Positions 52,246-60,797 of a stretch of 64,000 nucleotides of DNA are shown one piece after another. The notes under the pieces were generated by a model, which was not told where the DNA came from, ran no database searches, and saw only the letters and a list, made by a program, of their open reading frames with translations. This DNA comes from Polyangiaceae bacterium. GTDB lineage: Bacteria > Myxococcota_A > Polyangia > Polyangiales > Polyangiaceae. Location: the NCBI GenBank assembly GCA_016712345.1, contig JADJRH010000001.1, positions 2,356,001 to 2,420,000 on the forward strand. The letters run 5' to 3'. Position 1 is the stretch's first letter. Each line of letters begins with the position of its first letter. The translations under genes were made by a program, and so were the position numbers.

Positions 52246-52377
52246 GCGACGTCTCTTCACCACCGGGAGGACAAGGAGGGACACGGAGGTTTTTGTTTCT
52301 TTCGCTGCTATGGGTACACATCATCCGCGATCCAAACCTGACAGGTGCTCGGTCAGGCTGGTGCAAGCCGATTGCAG
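52246..52377 (+). repeat. Repeat element copy D (partial)
   Basis: ACGTCTCTTCACC and the GGAGGACAAGGAGGGACACGG arm match the right end of copy A in reverse complement, and the loop shares ATGGGTACACATCATCC. It ends at GATTGCAG, like the other copies. The 325-bp core is absent. Confidence 0.6.
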
Positions 52378-52400
52378 ACGGTCGTTTCGCGGAAAAAGCG

Positions 52401-52523
52401 CTACTTCTTTTTTTCGAAAAGCCCGCAGATCGCCGACCCGATCGTTCCGATCTTGGTCCCGAGCACGATAAGCACCGCCAAGAGGAGTACGAGCGCCGCC
52501 TCGTTCCACGTTCCAAACGGCAT
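52401..52523 (-). CDS. Possible 40-residue TatA/E-like membrane protein
   Basis: This is a 40-residue frame with an ATG at 52523. It opens with PFGTWNEAA, has one hydrophobic helix (about 10-21), then a Gly-containing hinge (GTKIGTIG), an amphipathic segment and a lysine-rich end. This is the layout of TatA/TatE, the pore subunit of twin-arginine export, but without the long tail. No strong ribosome site is seen. It could be a chance frame, yet hydrophobicity and hinge spacing fit well. Confidence 0.45.
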   Translation of the reverse strand: MPFGTWNEAALVLLLAVLIVLGTKIGTIGSAICGLFEKKK

Positions 52524-52586
52524 GGGCGCACGGTATCACCCGCACGTTGACAGGCGCCGGAAAAGCGCGAAAAAAGAACGCCGCAC

Positions 52587-54752
52587 GTGGACGTAACCCA
52601 GGACAGAGCCGAACCCCCGCGGCTTGCTCCAATGCCCCTCCAGCAGGAGCGGCGTGAGACGTCGCGTCCACAAGCCGACGGGAGCTTTGCCATCGACGAA
52701 ACGTCCGATGCCGACGGCCTGGACATCGATGCGCTTTTGCCCGCGGCGTTTGACAACGGGGCAGCGCGCGTGGCCATGGGGCCCGATCTCGCCGAGCTGC
52801 TCCGCTCCGCCGAAGAGCGATTGGATGCGCGCGTCGAGCCGTCGCAGCCCGCCGACTCCGCGATGGAAGGTGATTACATCGCCGTCCCCGAGGATGTTTT
52901 CGCGCTGCTCGCCGAGCCGCTTGAAGGTGAAGACGACGAGGCCGCCACTGGTGCCGCTGTCGGAAGTCAAATCGCCACCACAGGCGCCGGACGAATGGCC
53001 ACACAGGACGGCCCCGGCACCGGCCCGGACCACGACGAAGACCTCGAAGAGCCGCTTCCGCGGCTGTCCGACCCGCCGAAAGAACCCACCGCAGCACGCG
53101 CCGTCACGGGCGCGGGCCGCGACTCCATTCCGTACACCGAAGCGGGGAAATCTCTCGGAACGCGATCGGGAGAATTGAGTACACCGGCCGAAGAAGCGGC
53201 CCGCGCCCGTGACGGCGATCGCCGCGCGCGCGGCTTTTCGGACATTCCCGGGTCAATTCCCGCGCCGGGTACACAAGCCGCCGTGCGCCCGTCGCTGTTG
53301 CCGGAGCGCGCCGCGCCCGAGCGTCCCGCAGCGGAGCGAACTCCCGCGCGCAACATTGTCGACCGCGGCGTGACGCAGGATCGCGGCGTGACGCAGGATC
53401 GCGGCGCGACGATGGATCGCGGCGCGACGATGGATCGAAGCCCACCCGCCTTGGAGCGCACGTCGTCGTCGCTCGACAGCGATGAGTACACATCGTACGA
53501 AACGCGCAGTGGACGGGAAACGCGCAGCGGAGGTCAGCGCGGCGCCGAAGCGCATCGCGATGTGGAGGCGCGTCGAGACGTGCGCGCCGAACCGCCTCGG
53601 GTTGAAGCGCATCGGGCGCCCGAGCGAGGCGTGGACAAGCGCGGGGGGGCGCGCGCCGCATCTCCCGGCGCTCACGAAGCCGAAGGCCCTCGAAGCATTT
53701 CACCGCGCACCGACTCCGCCGCCGCCGTTTTGGGACCGGGAGATGCGGCGCGCGCCCTCGGCCGCGCGATCGCCGCGCGCGTGTCGGGCGCGCTTCTCAT
53801 CGTGTCGGGCGATGATCAGCGCCGCATCGTTCTTCACGACGGCGACGTGGTGACCGCGGGTTCAAGCGCGCCCGTTGAGTCGCTTCTCGCTTTTTTGGCC
53901 GGGCGCGGCGACATCGATCGCGAGATCGTTCCGCGCCTGTTCGGCAAGCTCGCCGCGTTTGGCCGCCACGCAGGCGCGGCGCTCGTGGCACACGGTTATC
54001 TCGGCCAGGACGACTTGTGGCCGGTGCTTCGCGCGCACAGTGAGTGGGTGATCGGGCGCGCGCTCCTCGTTGAAAGCGGCACGTGTGAACTCGAACACGA
54101 GCCGCCCCCGCGTTACAAAGCGGAGCCGAGCGTTTTCGGCGGTGCGACCGGCGCAGAAGTCCTCGTGGATGTAATTCAGCGCGTGATCTCGCCTGAAATG
54201 GCGCTCGCGCAACTCGGTGGCTACGGCGCGCGCCTTGCCGATGGACCGCGCGCGGCGCTTCTCGGCGAGTGCGCTCTCGCGCGCGACGAAGAACAGGCGG
54301 TGCGAGCGGCACCCGGGAAAACAGTTCACGAGATCGCCGGCGACGGGCCTTCCGAGCGATGGAGCATGCTCTACGCGCTCGCGTGTCTTGAAGTAATTGA
54401 AGCGCTTCCGGCAGTGAGCGAGGCCGCCAAAAAGAAAGCGCCCGCCCCGGATCCTCTCGACGATGAAGCGGTTCGAAGCCGTATTCGCGCGCGGATGGCC
54501 CTCGTTGAAGAGGGGGACTACTTTGCGCTCCTCGGCGTTTCGAAAACCGCAACGAGTTACGAGATCCGAAGGGCCTATTTGGATCTTCGGCGCACATTTG
54601 AACCAGCCCGTATTCTGACTCCGAACACTGCCGATCTTGCCGCCGACCTTCGCCTGATTCTTGAAGTGATTGAAGAGGCGTACGAGATCCTTCGCGACAA
54701 TCACCGGCGCGAGCGTTACCGACGCGCGATCGAAACCGGCCCACCCCGGTAG
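52587..54752 (+). CDS. DUF4388 protein with C-terminal J-like domain
   Basis: This is a 721-residue cytosolic protein with a GTG start. Residues 1-380 are low-complexity and charged, with tandem RGVTQD/RGATMD units (DNA about 53361-53438). Residues about 390-490 form a DUF4388 (PATAN-like) domain (ALGRAIAARVSGALLIV, VLHDGDVVTAGS). After a helical region, residues about 645-715 form a J-like domain: DYFALLGVSKTATSYEIRRAYLDLRRTFEP. The HPD triplet needed to stimulate Hsp70 is missing (RTFEPAR instead). Myxobacterial proteins of this build take part in gliding or polarity signalling; a role here is not shown. Confidence 0.8.
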   Translation: MDVTQDRAEPPRLAPMPLQQERRETSRPQADGSFAIDETSDADGLDIDALLPAAFDNGAARVAMGPDLAELLRSAEERLDARVEPSQPADSAMEGDYIAVPEDVFALLAEPLEGEDDEAATGAAVGSQIATTGAGRMATQDGPGTGPDHDEDLEEPLPRLSDPPKEPTAARAVTGAGRDSIPYTEAGKSLGTRSGELSTPAEEAARARDGDRRARGFSDIPGSIPAPGTQAAVRPSLLPERAAPERPAAERTPARNIVDRGVTQDRGVTQDRGATMDRGATMDRSPPALERTSSSLDSDEYTSYETRSGRETRSGGQRGAEAHRDVEARRDVRAEPPRVEAHRAPERGVDKRGGARAASPGAHEAEGPRSISPRTDSAAAVLGPGDAARALGRAIAARVSGALLIVSGDDQRRIVLHDGDVVTAGSSAPVESLLAFLAGRGDIDREIVPRLFGKLAAFGRHAGAALVAHGYLGQDDLWPVLRAHSEWVIGRALLVESGTCELEHEPPPRYKAEPSVFGGATGAEVLVDVIQRVISPEMALAQLGGYGARLADGPRAALLGECALARDEEQAVRAAPGKTVHEIAGDGPSERWSMLYALACLEVIEALPAVSEAAKKKAPAPDPLDDEAVRSRIRARMALVEEGDYFALLGVSKTATSYEIRRAYLDLRRTFEPARILTPNTADLAADLRLILEVIEEAYEILRDNHRRERYRRAIETGPPR

Positions 54753-54759
54753 TGTTGGG

Positions 54760-57363
54760 TTATTCGGCGGCGCGCGCTGGAACGGCGTCCACAATCACTT
54801 GATCGTTTTCCACGTCGATGAGGGCCACCGATCCGGAAGTGAGGTCGCCGCGAAGGATCATTTCGGCGAGCGGCGCTTCGATGAGGCGGGCGATGGTGCG
54901 TCGAATGGGGCGCGCGCCGAGCGTGATGTCGTAGCCGCCCGCGTCGAGAAGCGCTTCGACGGCGGCGGGTTCGACATCCAATCGAATGCCGCGCGGTTCG
55001 AGCGAGCGCCCGAGCGCGGCAATCATGCGCGATGCGATCTCCGAAACCTCGGCGCGGCTGAGGGCGCCGAAACAAAGCACTTCGTCGATGCGGTTATACA
55101 ACTCGGGCGCGAGGGCGCCGCGCGCCGCGGCGATCATGACATTGGAGAGGTCGCGGGGCGCCGCGGAAGAGCGTCCGAACCCCATGGGCCGTTCACGTTG
55201 AGCCGCGCCCATTTCAGCCGAGCCGAGATTGGAGGTGAGGACGATCACCGTGTTGGTGAAGTCGACGCGGCGCCCGCGACCGTCGGTCATGTGGCCTTCG
55301 TCGAGCACTTGCAAAAACGCGAGGAGGACATCGCGGTGGGCCTTTTCGATCTCATCGAGGAGCACCACCTGGTACGGGCGTTTGCGCACCGCTTCGGTGA
55401 GTTGACCGCCGGCTTCGTGGCCCACGTAGCCGGGCGGCGCGCCGACCAATCGCGCGAGCGCGTGGGGCTCGGCAAACTCGGATAGATCGAGCCGCGTCAT
55501 GGCGCTCTGCGAGTGGAAGAGCGCTTCAGCAACCGCTTTTGCCGTTTCGGTTTTGCCAACGCCTGTGGGGCCAAGCAGCAGGAACGAACCAATGGGTCGC
55601 GTGCCTCGAATGCCCACAGCGTTGCGGCGGAGGACGCGCGCCATGCGGCTCAGGGCGTCGGAATGGCCGACAACACGTTCGGCGAGAATTTTCTCAAGGC
55701 CGAGCATGCGGTCGCCGTCGGTTTCGAGGAGCCTCTCGCGCGGCACTTCCGAAAGTTCCGAAACCACCGCCGCCACGTCGCTCATGCCCACGCGGCAGGT
55801 TGCGGCACGATCCGAAGCCCGGCGACGCACGCGAGCGCCCGCGAGGTCGAGCACGCCGATCGCTTTGTCGGGCAGAGCGCGGCCGGGAAGGTAGCGTACA
55901 CACCATGCGGCGGCGGCGGCGATCGCGTCGTCGTCGTAGCCGGCGCGGTGATGTGTACACAAATCGGCGGCCACCGCTTTGAGCAGCGGCACTGCCTCGG
56001 TTTCTGAAGGTTCGTCGACCTCGACGATCGAAAAGCGCCGCGCGAGAGCCGGATCCGATTCAATGTTCTTGCGATAATTCTCGGGCGTTGTTGCACCGAC
56101 GATGTGTACTTCTCCGCGGCTGAGAGCGAGTTTCAGGGCGGCGGTGGCTTCTTCGGTTGCGGGGCTGCAAAGCTCGTGGATCTCGTCGAAAAAGAGGATC
56201 ACGGAGCCTTTCGACTGCCTCACTTCGTTGCAGATCGAAGCCACTTTTTCCGCCAATGCGCCGCGCAGTCCGGTGCCGGCGATGAGTTCGGGGACGCTCA
56301 CTTCAATGAGAAGGCGGGGCGCCTCAAGTGTACGCGAGAGCGCAACGAGGCGATGAGCAACGCCGTGAACGACAGTGGTTTTGCCAACGCCCGCGGGACC
56401 GGTGATGCACGCGCTTGATGCGTGGCGTTTGGCGAGCACGTCGAGAACGCCTTCGATTTCTTTTGTGCGGCCGATGGCGCTTTTGAGTTCACCTCTTGCG
56501 GCGGCCAAACACAGGTTTTTGCCGAGAGCCGCCAGGACAGGAAAACTCGCCGGATCCAGTTCAAATCGTGAAAGCGCTATGTGAGATATGGTCGCCGCGC
56601 TTGAAGCCGGCAAAGCGATCGGCGCCGCCGGTGCGGGCGCAACGCGCTTGGGAGCCGTGGGCAACTTCGGCAGCGGGGCGGGGGCCGGTATGGGTGTACA
56701 CTCCGCCGCGTTTTGTGCTGGCTTCGGCGCGGATTTTTTCGCCGCGGGGGGGGGCCAGAGGGGCACCGTGACGCCCGGTGGCATCGGCCGCCAGGAAGAA
56801 GGAGCCGGCGGTGGTTGACTGGGCGAATTTTTTGAAACGGGCGCGGGAGAAGGCGATTCAGAGCGCGTTGTCGACCGGCGCGCATCGGTGATCGACACAG
56901 CGCTCGGCGGCAGGGTTGCCGGTTTGCGAGGTGCGTCGTTCATGGGCCTTCGCGTTGCCACAACTCCGAGGGCCACTTGCATGGCTGCGGCGCGCATGCG
57001 GCTCACGTCGACACCGAGATCGATGAGCGCTCGATGCGCCGCGGAACTGCGATCGGCGAGGAGCGCGAGAACGAGGTGAAGCGCGCTCGGTTCGGGCGTT
57101 CCAGAGCGTTTTGCGATCTCACGTGCGGCGGTCATGGCTCGACCGATCGCAACCGATCCTTCGTCGGAGATGCCGCGCGCCGCTTTGAGAATGGCTTCTT
57201 CGTCGAGGCGGCGGTCGGCAAACAACTCCGACGACGGGCTTCCGTTTTGGGCTGCCACGGCGAGCAGGTGAATGGTTGAAAATCGTTCTTTGCGCTGCGC
57301 AGACAGCTCTTGAGCGGCTTTGCGCAACGAAACGAGCGGAGCATTTTGGGCGAGAGCGGTCAT
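54760..57363 (-). CDS. ClpA/ClpB-type AAA+ ATPase with long proline-rich insert
   Basis: This is an 867-residue protein from the ATG at 57363; the 61 codons further upstream overlap the divergent gene and look non-native. Residues 1-135 form two Clp_N repeats. A Pro/Ala/Ser-rich linker (about 135-250) is unusual. The first AAA+ module has Walker A GPAGVGKTTV and Walker B ILFFDEIHE, the second GPTGVGKTET and VVLLDEIEK, with the ClpA-like PGYVGHEAGG loop. No long ClpB middle coiled coil is evident. It unfolds proteins for degradation or disaggregation; a ClpP-binding loop is not clear. Convergent with the J-like gene, 8 bp apart. Confidence 0.88.
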   Translation of the reverse strand: MTALAQNAPLVSLRKAAQELSAQRKERFSTIHLLAVAAQNGSPSSELFADRRLDEEAILKAARGISDEGSVAIGRAMTAAREIAKRSGTPEPSALHLVLALLADRSSAAHRALIDLGVDVSRMRAAAMQVALGVVATRRPMNDAPRKPATLPPSAVSITDARRSTTRSESPSPAPVSKNSPSQPPPAPSSWRPMPPGVTVPLWPPPAAKKSAPKPAQNAAECTPIPAPAPLPKLPTAPKRVAPAPAAPIALPASSAATISHIALSRFELDPASFPVLAALGKNLCLAAARGELKSAIGRTKEIEGVLDVLAKRHASSACITGPAGVGKTTVVHGVAHRLVALSRTLEAPRLLIEVSVPELIAGTGLRGALAEKVASICNEVRQSKGSVILFFDEIHELCSPATEEATAALKLALSRGEVHIVGATTPENYRKNIESDPALARRFSIVEVDEPSETEAVPLLKAVAADLCTHHRAGYDDDAIAAAAAWCVRYLPGRALPDKAIGVLDLAGARVRRRASDRAATCRVGMSDVAAVVSELSEVPRERLLETDGDRMLGLEKILAERVVGHSDALSRMARVLRRNAVGIRGTRPIGSFLLLGPTGVGKTETAKAVAEALFHSQSAMTRLDLSEFAEPHALARLVGAPPGYVGHEAGGQLTEAVRKRPYQVVLLDEIEKAHRDVLLAFLQVLDEGHMTDGRGRRVDFTNTVIVLTSNLGSAEMGAAQRERPMGFGRSSAAPRDLSNVMIAAARGALAPELYNRIDEVLCFGALSRAEVSEIASRMIAALGRSLEPRGIRLDVEPAAVEALLDAGGYDITLGARPIRRTIARLIEAPLAEMILRGDLTSGSVALIDVENDQVIVDAVPARAAE

Positions 57364-57425
57364 CTCAGGGCACCGAATCGACCGTTGCCATGAGCGCCGG
57401 GAGCGGGCCAAGTTATAGAGAGACT

Positions 57426-57647
57426 GTGGACCAGGACGGGAACCCGATCGATACGCAGGCACCTGATTTGGAGCCGAAGCCCGAGCCGCCGCCGCCTCCG
57501 ATCGACGATGTGTCGGAGCCTGCGCCGGATCCAAATCGGCTTTCAAAGCAGGTGCCGATTGGGCTTTTGTTTTTGGCAGCCACCGCGGCGGTGCTTTTTA
57601 TTTTGGGGATTGTGGCGGCAATCGCGTTCGCAACGCTCAAAAACTAG
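57426..57647 (+). CDS. Small single-pass membrane protein
   Basis: This 73-residue protein is counted from a GTG at 57426 with GAGAG upstream; an ATG at 57390 would add 12 residues. The N-terminal half is acidic and proline-rich (PEPPPPPIDD), followed by one membrane helix (about 48-68). It shares the palindrome CTAG (57644-57647) with the rsmG stop, so both genes end on the same four bases. The function is unknown. Confidence 0.6.
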   Translation: MDQDGNPIDTQAPDLEPKPEPPPPPIDDVSEPAPDPNRLSKQVPIGLLFLAATAAVLFILGIVAAIAFATLKN

Positions 57648-58285
57648 ACCTGCGACAATTCGATGACGCGCGGCGAATAACACACAGCGCGACGTGAAAC
57701 GCCGGTGAGGGGCCATGTGTACACAATGTCCTGAGTTGCTTTGCGGTGTTCGTTTTCAGGCGGGGCACCTTGAGCGAGAAGCACCCAAACGTGCGGCGCA
57801 AGTTCAGAGCCCACACTGAGCCATTTTTCCGGTGGGAGCGTGGCGCGCGAAATGGCCACATCGAAGGTTTGTTTTTGGCGAAGGAGTACATCGGCGCGAC
57901 CGCGAACGACCTGGGCGCGGCCGGCGATTAGGCCGAGCGTGCGGCGCAAAAACGCCACGCGTTTGTCGATCGGCTCAACGAGGGTCATGTGTACATCTGG
58001 GCGCAGGATTGAAAGCGGAAGGCCGGGCGCACCGGCGCCGCTCCCGACATCGACAACGCGGGCATTGGGGGCGATGTGCTGCGCGAGAAGAGCGGCGTCG
58101 GCGATCATGAGATCGACAAGTTCGTCATCGGTGCGGGCGGCGGTCAGATCAATGCGCTCGTTGTATTCGGCAATGCCGTCGAGCCATGTTTCGAGGGCTT
58201 TTTGAGCCGAATTCGAGAGCGGGTAGGGGCTCTGTGCAAACAGGCGTGCGAGCGCGTCGCGGCGTTTCGCGGGTTCGGTGTTCAT
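57644..58285 (-). CDS. rsmG: 16S rRNA m7G527 methyltransferase RsmG (GidB)
   Basis: This 213-residue SAM-dependent methyltransferase has the RsmG pattern: LTAART and DLMIADAALL in the N-terminal helices, motif I VVDVGSGAGAPGLPLSI, LVEPIDKRVAFLR after it, and ISRATLPPEKWL near motif IV. It methylates N7 of G527 in the small subunit. The start overlaps the upstream hydrolase stop (ATGA), so the two are translated together. Confidence 0.93.
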   Translation of the reverse strand: MNTEPAKRRDALARLFAQSPYPLSNSAQKALETWLDGIAEYNERIDLTAARTDDELVDLMIADAALLAQHIAPNARVVDVGSGAGAPGLPLSILRPDVHMTLVEPIDKRVAFLRRTLGLIAGRAQVVRGRADVLLRQKQTFDVAISRATLPPEKWLSVGSELAPHVWVLLAQGAPPENEHRKATQDIVYTWPLTGVSRRAVCYSPRVIELSQV

Positions 58286-58995
58286 AAAACGTGGGCGTGA
58301 AGCCAGCCGTCGATCGCGTTGACTATTTCGGTGAGTACACTTTCAGGGGTGCGGTTGTCGCGTTTGCGAACTTCAAAGCTGTGGTCACCGCCTTCGATTT
58401 TATGAACGGCGGCGCGGCCACCAAGCGACGAAATGACCGGTGAAAGAAGCTCCAAATCGCACAGTGGGTCACGTGTGCCCTGGATGAACAACATGGGGCA
58501 GGGGATGTTTTTGAGGTGGCCGTCGCGCATTTTTTCGGGCTTGCCAGGCGGATGCAGGGGGTAGCCGAGAAAAACGAGGCCGCTTGATGTGTACCCACCG
58601 GCAACGGCCAAAGAAGCCATGCGTCCGCCCATGGATTTGCCGGCGAGAACAAGCTTTTTTCCGGGGCATTGTTGGGCGAGAAAGTTGGCTGCGGCGCGTG
58701 TGGTTTCGAGGAGCTTTTTCTGAGGGTCGGGGCGTTTTTGGCTGCGCTCGTGGTACACAAAGTTAAAGCGCATGACAGCGTTTCCACGGTCTGCGAGCGC
58801 TTCCGCCAACGACACGAGAAGTGGGTTTTCCATGGTGGTGCCGGCGCCCGGGGCGAGCGTCATGGCAACCCCCGTGACCCTTTTGGGCGTGTGAAGTGCG
58901 GCACTGATCGAGGCACCGGCAACGTCGATGGTGAACTTTTGGGGAGCCGTCACGCAGCGAACTTTACCTTCGCCCGAACAGTTGTGTCGGTTCAC
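58282..58995 (-). CDS. Alpha/beta hydrolase, Tex30/KANL3-like
   Basis: This is a 237-residue hydrolase with a GTG start at 58995; a GTG at 58953 would also serve. The fold is dienelactone-hydrolase-like: TLAPGAGTTMENPLL (oxyanion loop), the nucleophile elbow GKSMGGRMAS, the acid in IQGTRDPL and the histidine in GGDHSFEV. All three catalytic residues are present. The substrate is unknown. It is translationally coupled to rsmG, which is a genomic association rather than proof of function. Confidence 0.87.
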   Translation of the reverse strand: MNRHNCSGEGKVRCVTAPQKFTIDVAGASISAALHTPKRVTGVAMTLAPGAGTTMENPLLVSLAEALADRGNAVMRFNFVYHERSQKRPDPQKKLLETTRAAANFLAQQCPGKKLVLAGKSMGGRMASLAVAGGYTSSGLVFLGYPLHPPGKPEKMRDGHLKNIPCPMLFIQGTRDPLCDLELLSPVISSLGGRAAVHKIEGGDHSFEVRKRDNRTPESVLTEIVNAIDGWLHAHVL

Positions 58996-59031
58996 CTTTT
59001 GCCGCGCGGAACAGGGGCATAAGATCGCTTC

Positions 59032-60795
59032 ATGATTCGCCTACCGCCCTCGCCGGCTGATCGGCTCGCCGCTCAGCGCGAAGGACTTTTGGCGCTCACG
59101 CGGCTCACAGCGGGAGCACAACACGGGGGCACATTTTCAGAATCGCTTGAGATCGTGGCTCAAACGCTCGGATGTGATGCGTTTGCGGCCTACGACGTCG
59201 ATCGCACATCTTTGTCGCTCGTGGCTCACCGCGGGCTCACGAACGAAGCGCGTGTCGCGATTGAGCGGTTGCCTCGCAACGATGAGCCTTGGTTTATCGC
59301 TGCTCGCGCCACCAAAACGAGGCGTGTGGTTGTGGAAGGAGATGTTGCCGCGTCCACGACGCTCGCGGCTGCGTCCGAACAATTGGGCGGAAAAGGAAAG
59401 CTCGCCGCGGCATCTGCGCCGCTCGTTTCCGGGCGCGAAGTGCTGGGTGTATTCGTATTGTTCCACAGGCGATTTGAAGCATTTGATGCAGCTGCTTGTG
59501 CGTTTTTAGAAACGGCCGCGGGGATCATGACGCTCGCTCGAAAAACCGAGCGCATTGAAACGGGGGCGCACAGTCGACGCGAGGTTGCGCAGCTCGGAAC
59601 TCTTGCCATGGCGGGCATGCTTGCGGCTCATTTTGCCGACGATGTGCGCGGTCCTCTCGCTGCCGTGGCTCTCGCGTTGCGCGAGCAAGATCGAACGCTG
59701 CTCAAAGTTGAAGAGCCGGGGGCCAATGTGCGCGACGCGGTCGAGCCGTTGCGCCAGTTGATCCACGAGGGCCAGCTCGCCGTGAAGCGCGCGCAACGTG
59801 TGACAGATCAAATTGTGAGCGCTGCGCAGGCCGGGAAAAAAGAGCGTTTGGTGTTTGCGGACGTTTTGAAAGATGCGCTGGGTGCGGCGGCGCACCTCGC
59901 TCATTCGCGCAGCGTTTCGATTGTGCAGCAGATCGACGGCGATCGATGTGTACTCGGCCGAAAGAGCGATCTTGTTCCGGCATTTGGTGCGATTTTGGAA
60001 AACGCGATTTTCGCCGCGGCGGAAGGTCCGCGCACGCGAAAGCCCGCGGTAAAAGTAACGGTGGAGGACGATCCGCGCGGTGTGGCGGTGAGCATTGAAG
60101 ATACCGGTCCGGGGGTTGCCGCAGATCTGCGGTCGCGCATTTTTGAGCCGTTTTTTACAACGCGTGAAGGCTCGCCGGGCATTGGTCTGACGCTCGCAAA
60201 ACACGCAGTGATCAGCGCGTCGGGCCACATTGAGATTTCAACGTCAAGTGCGCTCGGCGGGGCGCTCTTTCGAGTGGTGTTGCCTCTCGCGACAACTGAA
60301 AAGAAAAAGGTACGTCGGACGAGTTTGTCGTCGGCGACGCTGCGGGTGTTTGCCTCCAAGCCGTCGCTTCTGTGGCTCGATCGCGACGAAGTGTTTTTAA
60401 CGGGAGCGAAACGCGCGCTCGCATCGTTTGAGCTTCGCACTGCGAGCACGGCCGAACAGGGCGAAGAGCTGATGTTGGAGGGCCAGCCGCCTGAAATCAT
60501 TTTTTGCGAGATCGATCTTCCCGATCGCAACGGGATCGATCTGCACGAAAAGATCGCCCGCAAATCGCCCGATCTTGCCGCGCGGTTTGTGTTCGTCACC
60601 GACGGTGTACTCTCACCCGAACGCGCGGCGTACGTGCTCAAGTCCGGGTGCCCAACGATCGTGAAGCCGATCGATCTCGAAGACATTTTCGCGCTTGTGC
60701 AACACGCGAGCGGTGAGCGGGCCGAACCGAGTTCGCGCAAAACAACGGTGCCTGAAATGCGCGCTCCCGCGGTGGACGATCCGTTCGACTTTTAG
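59032..60795 (+). CDS. GAF-histidine kinase-receiver hybrid with degenerate receiver
   Basis: This is a 587-residue cytosolic protein. A GAF domain (about 25-170) precedes a kinase: the H-box region holds His200 in AAHFADDVRGPL (altered from the usual HELNNPL), and the ATPase has ILENAIFAA, DTGPGV, FFTTREG and GIGLTLAK. A receiver (about 445-560) follows. The phospho-acceptor Asp is replaced by Glu493 (FCEIDLPDRNG), although Lys545 (VKP) is kept. Such a receiver cannot be phosphorylated and may mimic a locked state. It is convergent with the PBP gene, 2 bp apart. Confidence 0.88.
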   Translation: MIRLPPSPADRLAAQREGLLALTRLTAGAQHGGTFSESLEIVAQTLGCDAFAAYDVDRTSLSLVAHRGLTNEARVAIERLPRNDEPWFIAARATKTRRVVVEGDVAASTTLAAASEQLGGKGKLAAASAPLVSGREVLGVFVLFHRRFEAFDAAACAFLETAAGIMTLARKTERIETGAHSRREVAQLGTLAMAGMLAAHFADDVRGPLAAVALALREQDRTLLKVEEPGANVRDAVEPLRQLIHEGQLAVKRAQRVTDQIVSAAQAGKKERLVFADVLKDALGAAAHLAHSRSVSIVQQIDGDRCVLGRKSDLVPAFGAILENAIFAAAEGPRTRKPAVKVTVEDDPRGVAVSIEDTGPGVAADLRSRIFEPFFTTREGSPGIGLTLAKHAVISASGHIEISTSSALGGALFRVVLPLATTEKKKVRRTSLSSATLRVFASKPSLLWLDRDEVFLTGAKRALASFELRTASTAEQGEELMLEGQPPEIIFCEIDLPDRNGIDLHEKIARKSPDLAARFVFVTDGVLSPERAAYVLKSGCPTIVKPIDLEDIFALVQHASGERAEPSSRKTTVPEMRAPAVDDPFDF

Positions 60796-60797
60796 GT

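Noticed and set aside
53797..54794. Two overlapping minus-strand frames of about 310 codons
   Set aside because: They are antisense to the DUF4388/J-like gene, rich in Arg and without any family signature.
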